A stretch of DNA of 64,000 nucleotides from Cristatella mucedo (Eukaryota; Bryozoa; Phylactolaemata; Cristatellidae), in the NCBI GenBank assembly GCA_009760855.2, contig WPIO01000098.1:560501-624500 (forward strand). Reading direction: 5' to 3'. Of the stretch, positions 55,370-64,000 are shown piece by piece (within the stretch, counting starts at the first letter, position 1; each line of letters starts with the position of its first letter). The notes under the pieces were generated by a model. The model worked only from the letters and a program-made list of their open reading frames with translations, was not told the DNA's origin and did no database searches. The position numbers were made by a program, and so were the translations under genes.

Positions 55370-56700
55370 TATATATCACTATCATTATAAGAAGAACTGA
55401 TAGAGAGTAATAAACATGATTGGAATTTTCTGGTTATTGTAAAATCCAGCCAGAGAAGTTTCAGTGGAATGCTTAGTTGGCATGATGCAGCGCAAAGTTG
55501 CTCGGCAGTTAATCTCAGCTTAACTTCAAACGGAAATTCTTTTTAAGCTAGATCAAATGGGAAGTATGTAGACCAATGCTTAGTATTCACAAGGTAATAT
55601 ACAAATAATATTAGATCATGATGAATAGATCTAGTTTCTCATTTTGCTCTCACAATTTTGTTAGCTCACACCTGAAAATAAAAATTCCGCATTGTTATAG
55701 CAGTTGCAGGATTATTTTTTGAAGTGCGGTTGAGGAAGCTTCATGTAAAACTAAAGTTTTCGATTGTGATGGCATTGCAGCTTGTCGTTGCAGATTTTGG
55801 TTAACAAATCTTGACGTGAAATTAGCTTATCAAAGTCCTATTATGTACCTCTGATGTATTCATAGCTTTGGTTGGCGACAAATAATGGCTGATGGTTAGA
55901 GAACAGAGATGAAAACTGCATTATTATACATTTCCAGAGAACTTCCTACTTAGAACTATCAGGCAGACTGCACAGGAGTTAAACGTCTAGCTAACTTAAC
56001 CCTTTTTTCAGTAGATATTTGGCAACACAATTCAACGTTTTAAGTGAAATCCTTGACAAACAGCCCGATAAATGTAATGCTGGAAGACAAACGAATTTTC
56101 AACAGCGTTTCTCTCTCCATGTTTTTAGAGTTGCCGATAGGTTGTTTTATATGCTGAATACTACGCAGTCTGTAAGATACCTAGCATTACGATGACAGCT
56201 AAAGTCAAGCTAAAGGTATTCAATGGTTTCTTAAATTACTGATCATACTGATGCGTGAAAGAAGTACGGTAACCACTGAGTGCTTGAGTAAATTTGACTC
56301 GACCTCACACGCACAAGCTATAATTCTACTTATGAAGTGCTGAGAAAAAGATCTGAGATCAACAGACAAAGTCTACTGCTGCAAAGGTAGTAAAATTGGC
56401 GATCGCAAATTGAAGTGTTTTATTAGTTTAAACCTAGGAGGAGCTTGGTAATAATTGTGCATATTCTGTTGAGTGTGTCCTAATTTTTGGCATTATAGAA
56501 GGATGTACTTGCACTTAAAGCTGCTTATTGTCAGGTTTTCAATTTCAGCCAAGCAGTTGTTGAACTTTTGAAAGACCAAAAAAAGAATCAGTATTTGAAT
56601 AAGCGTTAGTTTATAAAAGGGGCAATTTCTACAACTAAGAAGAAGGTAATAGCTAAAGCATGCAATTTTCAGGAGAATTCTGTCATGTGAACATGACTCA
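55370..56700. other. Putative intron of gene candidate 1
   Basis: AT-rich, no transposon or exon recognised; lies downstream of the 56.7-kb donor on the minus strand. Confidence 0.3.
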
Positions 56701-56701
56701 C

Positions 56702-56893
56702 CTCTATCTGATGGACAGTAGATTGACGATGCTGAAACCAGAATAAATCTTCCAGAGGCTATTAGGACAGTGCTACATATGAAGGAAACGCTCATCTGTC
56801 TAAAATTCGTCAAATTTAAAGTTAACGTGACTTGGAAACCATGACTACTGAATTCCATGCCTACAACAATAGAACAATTGATGGCCTGCTCTG
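56702..56893 (-). CDS. Candidate ectodomain exon (gene candidate 1)
   Basis: Minus strand, 192 nt (64 codons), phase 1-1: acceptor GTGTGTTGTGTGCAACGTAG before 56893 and consensus donor ATAGAG|GTGAGT after 56702. Peptide: AEQAINCSIVVGMEF, strand-like FQVTLTLNLTNF and MSVSFICSTVLIASGRFILV, ending SSIYCPSDR. Three cysteines and an N-x-T/S sequon (NCS, NLT) suit an extracellular module, possibly part of a domain related to exons A and B. The frame continues upstream through LLSCVVCNVAEQ, so a signal-peptide start upstream is also conceivable, though no ATG is present in that stretch. Next exon would be at 47.8 kb across a 9-kb intron holding the LINE relics. Confidence 0.42.
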
Positions 56894-57269
56894 CTACGTT
56901 GCACACAACACACGAAAGAAGCACATCGGCTACGATCACTGGCCACAATCACTGCAATCGTAAAGCCGTTGCAAGTTTAACCGCTAGTTTGTACGCTATT
57001 ATTGCGATGGCATCAGATAGCTTGTGTTAGGAAAAAATTAAAAGTAATTTCAAAATGGGCTACCGCCAATTTTTGCTTGAGGCCACGATAGTGCTGAAAA
57101 ATAACTCCGCCTCCTCCTCGCCTCGCAAGCAGAACCTTTCCTCATCGTCCGGGTTACCGGTCACAGGCCCTACTAATTAATCTCCCGAGACTGCTTCTAA
57201 CAAGAGACATCACCTCAATTGAAACTCAACCCTGGTGCGTAAAAGAGATTTTGCTCCCGGGAATCTCAC

Positions 57270-57361
57270 CCTTCAGCTCGGGCAGAAGTCAGGTAGACCA
57301 CGTAACCAGTGAACGTGCCTGCTTTTATGCTTCTAGCGACGTCTTCTGGATTATTACAGTG
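57270..57361 (-). CDS. Possible exon, 30 codons
   Basis: Minus strand, acceptor CCCGAGCTAG before 57361 and donor CTGAAGG|GTGAGA after 57270. Peptide HCNNPEDVARSIKAGTFTGY followed by VVYLTSARAEG looks protein-like, but the phase (0 to 2) does not match gene candidate 1 and the acceptor lacks a good pyrimidine tract. Confidence 0.2.
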
Positions 57362-57561
57362 CTAGCTCGGGTCGGTAGCGAGCATATAACGGCTCGAGCT
57401 GCAACTCCTCGTAAAGTTAAATCCAATATTTGTACTTACATTATTTTATCTGTATCAGGTGGTGTTAACATAATTGCCTGTAATTATTCGTCTTTGCCCC
57501 CACGTCTGCAGCAATTTTCATTGAACTTTAGCAACCCACTAAAGAAAATAAAAAAGTAAAG

Positions 57562-57680
57562 TTAGCGTTTGCTCCTCTTGGCAGAAGGTTCCTCCACGAT
57601 GTCCGGCGTGATATAATAAGTTATGAAGATAGGAGCTTGACCCGGAGTCACGTTGAAACAACCACCACTGCCGCGTGCAA
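57562..57680 (-). CDS. Possible terminal exon, 39 codons
   Basis: Minus strand, acceptor AATTAAG before 57680 (phase 1), open to TAA at 57562. Peptide contains GGCFNVTPGQAPIFITYYIT and ends VEEPSAKRSKR. The acceptor is weak, with its pyrimidine tract 25 nt upstream. A longer overlapping frame (57539-57805) uses another register. Confidence 0.2.
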
Positions 57681-58003
57681 CTTAATTCCGGTACTTCACT
57701 CAGAATCTGGAGGAAGATAAAGTGTGAGGGTGAGAAAGGTTCTCTTCGAGGTTCCATAATTTGAAATTTCTTAACTTGTTTTCTCATTTTTCTAATTTTT
57801 TTCAAATGAAGCTCTTCATTGTAGCGGAGCTAAGCTTGTAAGACGTTAGCTGAAGCCAAAGACATCGGCGGGCGGGTCCAGCTTTTCTCAAGTATCTATT
57901 CTCAACTATTTCTGCTAATAGACTTAGGGAGGGGAGTCGTCATAGTGAGAGGGAGGTCTGTATTTAGGAGACCTCATTGCTAGCCAACCTTAGACACTAG
58001 GCC

Positions 58004-58318
<315 letters not shown>

Positions 58319-58477
58319 ACTGGCTGACTGTGTCCACCTGTATCAACCAACGTTAGAGTAAGAGCATCTGATAAAAAAAAGTCGTGGCCTCAAGCCCTGC
58401 AGCTCATGAAAAGGGCGTGGGTATACTTTGGTTTATTTATCTTGGGCTGTTGTACCGATTACTTAAATACAGAGCAG

Positions 58478-58532
<55 letters not shown>

Positions 58533-58584
58533 AGAGCGAGAGACAGAGTGCTAAAGATTGAACTGAGTACTACTAGTTATCTTA

Positions 58585-59215
58585 ATAATGATACCTTTGT
58601 GTAACACTATCAGAGAGCTTAATATCTTTGTAGGAGCTTAAATGTGCTGTAAAGCAGGAATGATCAAATGTTGACAGCGAAAATCCGAATGTCAATAAGT
58701 GCCATATTATTACAAGTAGCATGCACAGGGTGAACATGAAAATGTTGTTATTAGTAGCATTACAGTGTCATCAAGCATAAGAATAAATAGGTCAAATCAT
58801 AAATACCTACACAATTATATCAAATCACTTGCGGTTTTTGCTTTTTTAACCATCGCAAAGTCACTGGATTCCCGTAGCTTCAGTAAATATTAAATTCCAG
58901 ACTTTTAGTGCATAAGGACTAAATGATTGATGTCCGTAGAATTTGTGGTTCCCACGAGGTGTAGTTTAACGATTAGAGCCAGAAAAGTGGGTGATGCGAT
59001 AAGCTTAGCAGGGGAATAGTTCTGATAGGTAGTCTGGCGAAAGAGAAGGAAGAATCCAAAATGTGAGTGAGCAAACCTTGACGTCAACAGATCGATTGAT
59101 TTGGAGCCAGTACTGGTCGGCGAGAAGTCGTATGCTGTGGCATCTGCGACACTGACGGCGGCCATGCCTGTCCGCAAGGACTTTGCACCAGCTGTTGAGG
59201 CCTAGTTATACAGGC
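58585..59215 (-). mobile_element. Old LINE-A fragment
   Basis: Eroded hairpin (cagagagcttaatatctttg), gcatgcacagggtgaacatg, gtggttcccacgaggtgtag and RT C-terminal remnants (58905-59177). Confidence 0.75.
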
Positions 59216-59217
59216 CG

Positions 59218-59320
59218 GTAATAATTATAATGATATTAATAGACTTGATAAAGTGCCCTCATGGAACTCTATGGATTTCTAGGTGCTTTACATTTTCTGC
59301 AAACGCAATGGGTGTCTGCT
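59218..59320 (-). mobile_element. Short LINE-A tail fragment
   Basis: ttaatagacttgataaagtg, ccctcatggaactctatgga and aggtgctttacat: hairpin only. Confidence 0.7.
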
Positions 59321-59411
59321 TTGTGATATAAGAATAGCCTTCCCACTCCCCATCCGTTGCCAGCTCTTCCAGGAGCTTCACGACGACCGTCACGGCATAA
59401 TTAAAATGAAA

Positions 59412-60960
59412 GCTACTTCTATGAATAATACTACTGCGCTTGACAAAGTGCCTTCATAGAACTCAATGACGTTTTAGGTGCTTTGAATTTGATGCAACAG
59501 GAAAACGCGATTAAATGGTGAGTAATATCATGCTTGATATGCAGCATGAATAACATGGCTAGGTGTGACATGTACAGGGTTAGTATGCAAGTCTGTTTAG
59601 TCGCAGCATTCACAGTGTCAGCACTCATAAGCACATACAGGACGGATCACAGAGACAAACTAAATTTTGTCTGAATAGCTGCGTTTTTAAGTTATTTTTA
59701 AATATTTTTAAGTCAGGGGATGTTGTGACTCAAGTCGGGAGTGATTTCCAGGCTTTGGGTGCATATGAACTAAATGCGTGGTCTCCGACGGATTTGAGGT
59801 TTGTATGAGGTATTGATAAGCTGCTAGATTCCGAAAAGCGGGTGGTACGATGTATGGCTTGGTGGAACAGCAGATCTGAGAGATAGGCTGGAGCCTAAGC
59901 ATGAAGTGACCCAAACGTGAGCGAAAAAACCTCAAATTATATCCAGTGACAATTGCAATGCTCCAGACAGACAAGCCGAGCTGCAGAGTTTAGCACCAGC
60001 TGTTAGCACCTGATTGCACAGGTCGGTAGGCCAGCAAGCAGTGAGTTACGCAAGTCAAGACGGTACGTCACACGTGACCTAAATGCGGTATCCCTATCTA
60101 AAAAAGCCAGCATTTCAGCAATGTTATGTAGCTGAAAGGAGGCAGACGTAACTGTAGGACTGATGCCGTCGACTAATGAAAGGTGATTTTTGAGCATGAC
60201 ACCTAGATTTCGTTCAGATTCAAGAGGAGATATAACATCATAGCCGATTTTGAGTGTTAGCTTTTTTAGTTTTCGAATGACACTTGGTGTGCCCATAATT
60301 AGTAAGTTAGTTTTATCGTCATTTAATGTAAGAAAGTTTGCTGCCATCTATGTGCATCAGTCATCAATACATGCAGCAAGGCAGTTGAGAGAATTCGAGA
60401 TACTCAAAGGCTGAGAGGAATCAAAGCAAAGGTACAACTGAATGCCATCCCCATAGAAGTGAAAGCCTAGATCATGCTTGACAATCACATCGGCAAGAGA
60501 GAGAGAGGGAGAGTATAAACCGAGAAAAGAACCGGGCCTAGCACGGAGCCCTGAGGTACCCCATATTTCAGAGGTACCTCGGGTGATCGTAGTCCATTCG
60601 CGTCTATACTCTGAAGTCACTCACTGAGACCTGATCTGAAATATGGCAGCTCAGTGGCAGTGATTGTCATGCGAGATGAGAGGCACTCCAGAAGAACTTG
60701 GTGATTGATAGTATTATTAGCTGCCGAAAAATTGAGCAAAAGAAGCAGAGATACTCTACTCATGTATGCATTCCAAAGTAGGTCTTTATGCATTCGAAAA
60801 AATGCTGACTCATAGGAGTGAATAGCTCTAAAGCCAGACTGGAACTTAGTAGCAAGGTTTGAAGTTTCAATATCTGAGTTCGCCTGGTCCGCCACGACTA
60901 GTTACAGTGTCTTCGATAGGGATGGTAGAAGTGCGACTGGGAGGTAGTTGCTTAAGTTCT
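59412..60960 (-). mobile_element. LINE-A, old 1.5-kb copy with RT
   Basis: From a tail at 59412 up through C-terminal pieces (59708-59974), NFLTLNDDKTNLLIMGTPS (60003-60347), FHFYGDGIQLYLCFD (60357-60620; the catalytic YADD reads YGDG) and KFQSGFRAIHSYESAFFR (60617-60895). Broken frames and loss of the catalytic aspartate pair show it is dead. Confidence 0.85.
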
Positions 60961-61009
60961 CCTGTGCTAGTTCTTTGAAACTACGTCCAGTAGCTGACGA
61001 TAGGTAGCA

Positions 61010-62225
61010 GCATACAATCTGTGTGTCGTCGCTTTCTTCATCGCAACCAAGTCAGGCATTCACTGCCAGCGCCCTCGGATAAATGGATTGACCCATGGGG
61101 ACAATGGCAGCATATTTACATTGATTTTGCCAGGTCGCTTGACTTTCACTTCCTAATAGTTGGTAGATGCGTTTTCGAAGTGGTCCAAAGTGTTTCGCAC
61201 GAGGAATGAAACTTCTGGCACCACAGACTAGACTATATGGACTCTCTTTGCTCGACAAGGGTCTACCCCGGCTAATTGTATCTGACAAGTGACAACAGTT
61301 CACCTTGCATGCTTCTTCTATTTTTCTACAGGCTAGCAGCAATCGGCACTTCCTTTCGACACCTTATTACCCACAGAGCAAATGACTAGATGAGCAACTA
61401 AAGCTAGCTTTCAAGTGGCCCCATGCAGCCAGTGCAGACGATCCACAGCGGTGAGTCGACCAGTTCCGGTCAAATTACTGCTCTTCTGACGACCGGGTCA
61501 TGACCCCATCGCAGTTACTAATCGGCCGAAACTTGTGCAGGTGCCTGGATCTGCTTCGCTGTGCCACTGAATGTGCTGCTATTCATCATTTCCAGCTATG
61601 ACTCCAGATCGGAGAATTAAGGGGGCCCTGGTGTGGTTAAGGAATTATTACAACATGACAACCATTTGGTCTCCAGGAAACCATAAAGGTAGCCAAGGGT
61701 TGTATGATGTATTTGGTAGAGCCTGAAGATGGTGCCGACAGCATGATTCGTCACCAAGCCTAGCTTCGCCGGCCAGATGTAATGCCATGCAGACACTGAC
61801 CACTCGACCCAGGGTAGGTGTGAGCAGGGTCAGAGAGATGAAAGACCCACTAGTAAATATAACAGTAAATTTAGTGCGCATAATAATGTTTCAGCTGCGT
61901 TAGAAGCCACAGATGTAATCTACCAAGGCCCTAAAATAGCAGTGGAAAGTACAATTGCTTGTCCCTACTCATAGCAATATCTTGATACAGATGACACTTG
62001 TGAATTTATTAGAGGCCCGTCGACAGAGGGCTCTCGTGAGCATCTGGAAGCAACTACCTCAAATATCGGAGCTGGATTGGCCTCAAACATCCGTTCTGCC
62101 GACTCAAGCGACATGCAGTGTACGTCCCTAAACAGTAACCAAGAACACCGCCCTGCCTACCTACGGGACTACGTGCCGCGAGACCAGAGCTTAATCGACC
62201 GCTAGTGCAAAGAGATCGTGTTGGG
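61010..62225 (+). pseudogene. Ty3/Gypsy pol relic: integrase and C-terminal end
   Basis: Plus-strand frames, with several stops, keep the landmarks in order: a zinc-finger remnant (CRRFLHRNQVRHSLP), IDPWGQWQHIYIDFARS with the first integrase Asp, FHFLIVGRCVF, DKGLPRLIVSD for the second catalytic Asp, STPYYPQSK-like residues, SQLLIGRNLCRCLDLLR (the S-P-A-E-L-L-x-G-R block), a chromo-like region with RGPWCG and ending DGADSMIRHQA, and a basic tail with HRPAYLRDYVPRD. These follow the usual Gypsy integrase layout. Protease, RT and RNase H are not present; LINE-A sequence abuts the left side. Non-functional. Confidence 0.78.
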
Positions 62226-62259
62226 TCCCCTTGACTTGCGCCATTCCGGCAAAGAACTG

Positions 62260-62620
62260 TGATAGATTAGTAAGCAGTGACTGTAAGAAGTCGTCACGGT
62301 AGTCTAAAATGCTCGATCAATTGTTACGTAGAATCCTTCTCTAAGCAAGCCTGAATTATTGAAATGCTGCGAGACTGAAAACTTAAGCAGACTTAACTGT
62401 GAAGCTGGTGAGGTCGTCTAGTCAAAGGTAATGTAACCTAGGAATAAAACACCTAATCTTACATGCTAATGCTGCAGGAGTGGTGTTGGCAGAGCCAATT
62501 ATGAGCAGTTAACTTTCGAATTTGTAAGTTCCCCTTGGTGAGCCTGAAAATAGTAAGTTGGGTTTGCTCCCACGAGTTTTGAGAACTTTTCTAGGATTTA
62601 AATCGAAAGTGTTTTTGGAT
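62260..62620 (-). mobile_element. Old LINE-A internal fragment
   Basis: taagcaagcctgaattattg, aaagg..atgtaacctagga, ggcagagccaattatgagca and the NFLKL-region word gagaacttttctaggattt match the LINE-A RT interior. Confidence 0.6.
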
Positions 62621-62639
62621 GGCGAGAAGATACGGCGTG

Positions 62640-62785
62640 TCATGCCTTTAAAGAGTTGTAACAATGTAGTGCATTACAACCAATATGTACATTTTAAACT
62701 GTATAAAAGGCTGGCCTAGATAATCTGAGCAGTCAGCTGTATTTTGGAGTCGCCGTGTTACGCATGGCTGCCTACAAATGCCAAG
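62640..62785 (+). promoter_or_regulatory. TATA-containing, LTR-like stretch
   Basis: tgtaacaatgtagtgcatta, then gtataaaaggctggcctaga and ctgagcagtcagctg, ending near gccgtgttacgcatgg. TGTAAC...GTTACG and the TATA box suggest a short LTR, perhaps of the adjacent Gypsy element, but no second LTR is visible to compare. Confidence 0.3.
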
Positions 62786-62789
62786 ATAT

Positions 62790-63230
62790 ATACAATCAAA
62801 TGGCTGCTTGTGAAATCATCCAGATTATGACTGACATTATTGTTCCACGATTCTTGGATTGGGAGGATTAGGAGCCGATTGCACAAAAATGAGCAAAATA
62901 GGCCGCATGAAAGCTAACACCAGGCAATAGGAAGGCTGTTGGGCTTCCACGGTTGGAATGGATAATAAAGCTGGTTTGAGCTCTAGGCCAAAGAGCATCG
63001 GTGTACGTCGTGGCCCCTGTTGATAGCCAGTAGCAGTCCCCTGCAGTCTAGGATTGTCAGTCCTCTGATGTCTGAATTCTCTCAAGATTTAATGTTAGAC
63101 TTGTCTACACTACCGATACAGACTTAATACGCTAAGGTATGAGCACTCACCATCTCAGCAGCATTCCTGATACTGTTGGCATACCTACATACAATGGTAC
63201 AGCACCTACAAGTCTCTAGCCTTAATACAG
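62790..63230. other. No recognised feature
   Basis: An 82-codon minus frame at 62837-63085 has no identifiable motif. Confidence 0.35.
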
Positions 63231-63233
63231 TCT

Positions 63234-63605
63234 TCAGGCGTCGCCAGTATTTGCCGCACGTCGGCTTTCACTATGTAAAACTAGCAATAGGTCAAAAGTG
63301 AATGGTTCGCAATTTGGACAGAGTGTTTTGTAATATGCATTCAAAATTAGAGCATTAAGAAAGCATTCAGAACTGAGTTTTTTAGCGGAATGAGGTGGAT
63401 TGCCGCATTGACACCGACCATTGCTTTCGACTGTCGGGCTTTGCTGACAGTTAACGAACAAAGCAGCCTCAAACTGCAACGGTTTCACTTTGGTCGCAGT
63501 AAAACGTTTACGTACTGACAATTGGAACTTCGCACTGTTAATTTCTCCTCCATAGGCCGTGAATTGAGGTGTTAAACGTGGCAATTGCTGTGGATTGCCA
63601 TTCAT
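63234..63605 (-). CDS. Candidate 123-aa cysteine-containing ORF, unrecognised
   Basis: Minus strand, true ATG (MNGNPQQLPRLTPQFTAYGG) to TGA. About seven cysteines in the second half: FVNCQQSPTVESNGRCQCG, SSECFLNAL and KTLCPNCEPF. No signal peptide, no transposon similarity, and stop codons precede the ATG in frame. Two in-frame GT sites with partial donor consensus (GTAAAC, GTGAAA) mean an exon reading is possible. Function unknown. Confidence 0.27.
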   Translation of the reverse strand: MNGNPQQLPRLTPQFTAYGGEINSAKFQLSVRKRFTATKVKPLQFEAALFVNCQQSPTVESNGRCQCGNPPHSAKKLSSECFLNALILNAYYKTLCPNCEPFTFDLLLVLHSESRRAANTGDA

Positions 63606-63904
63606 TGCTAGCTATAGTAAGTGCTCGATTGTTTTGCTAAAATAATGTGATCTAACTGTAACCACCGTGTGCTGTGACGCATTAGAAAAATGTGATCTAG
63701 GCCCTGCCATTACCCGGTGATTTTCGATAGATCGCTATAGATTGCCGTATTTGCCCGGTCTATTGCCATCGATTGACATGCCTTTCCCAAGAATGAAAAT
63801 AAATATGTTGAAAGTATTTTGGCGCACAGTGAGATGCTGCGTGGAATGAGAATTTGAGCTTCGTGCAGCCGATTTCACGCCGATTTGCCTAAGGATTGTT
63901 GTGG

Positions 63905-64000
63905 TAAGGTATGTAATGTAATTTAATGTAATGTAATGTATCTCCGTCAGTAACTCCACAAAGTCATAAAGACCATGTGGGTGTTACGCAGGAGAGCTTT
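63905..64000 (-). mobile_element. LINE-B 3' end, cut by the window edge
   Basis: A (TGTAA)n tail (atgtaatgtaatttaatgta) is followed by tgtatctccgtcagtaactc and gtgggtgttacgcaggag, the LINE-B 3' end. Near-identical to the 13.2-kb copy. Confidence 0.9.

Noticed and set aside
56945-56950. Signal-peptide start of gene candidate 1 at 56.95 kb
   Set aside because: The frame is open and hydrophobic upstream of the exon, but the apparent initiator is TTG and a splice acceptor lies downstream of it.

Overview
The window reads as non-coding-rich nuclear DNA of a metazoan, probably an invertebrate; I cannot place it more closely. There are no operons, no long intact genes and no bacterial signals. Short exon-like ORFs bounded by GT/AG splice signals sit in a sea of decayed transposons and very long (TA)n, (GA)n and (GACA)n microsatellites. 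All exon calls come from reading splice consensus, phase and composition by eye; none is backed by transcript or database evidence.

Most of the recognisable sequence belongs to two non-LTR retrotransposon families of the CR1/L2/Rex1 type, here called LINE-A and LINE-B. LINE-A ends in a conserved GCGCC...GGCGC hairpin followed by (TTA)n. LINE-B ends in (ATTAC)n. All copies are 5' truncated. The best reverse-transcriptase frames are LINE-A at 4773-6086 (+) and LINE-B at 13851-15017 (-). In at least four places LINE-A has landed inside LINE-B (26.5, 35.9, 39.5 and 43.3 kb), so LINE-A was active later. A tRNA-derived SINE (SINE-A) ends in the LINE-A hairpin and is its likely parasite. A second tRNA-headed repeat (SINE-B) occurs at 28.5 and 41.6 kb. 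Other transposons are two pogo/Jerky-type DDE transposase relics (3 kb minus, 34-35 kb plus), a Ty3/Gypsy integrase relic (61-62.2 kb), a fragment with an R2/NeSL-like restriction endonuclease domain (50 kb) and an LTR-like block with a large palindrome (51.6-52.3 kb).

Host genes appear as minus-strand exons that all use phase-1 introns. Gene candidate 1: exons at 56.9, 47.8, 47.3 and possibly 44.4 kb encode cysteine-containing, CUB-like extracellular segments, and a terminal exon at 29.6-29.2 kb encodes one membrane segment plus a basic cytoplasmic tail. This would be a type I membrane protein whose introns have been swollen by LINEs. One of its introns (47.33-47.46 kb) is largely made of a LINE-A tail that may supply its own splice donor. 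Gene candidate 2: exons at 8.94-8.89 and 8.65-8.28 kb, with the same phase and a short hydrophobic segment followed by a Ser/Thr/Glu-rich tail.

Layout: 0-6.5 kb LINE-A/B relics, Jerky relic, open LINE-A RT; 6.5-10.8 kb low-repeat DNA with gene candidate 2; 10.8-15.4 kb LINE-A and LINE-B; 15.4-28.7 kb older relics; 29.2 kb membrane exon; 30.4-41.7 kb dense nested LINEs, 104-bp tandem repeat, Jerky relic; 42-48 kb exon candidates; 49-52.4 kb microsatellite, R2-like fragment, SINE, LTR-like block; 53.5-55.4 kb LINE relics; 56.7-57.7 kb exon candidates; 58-60.9 kb microsatellites and LINE-A; 61-62.2 kb Gypsy; LINE-B again at the right edge.
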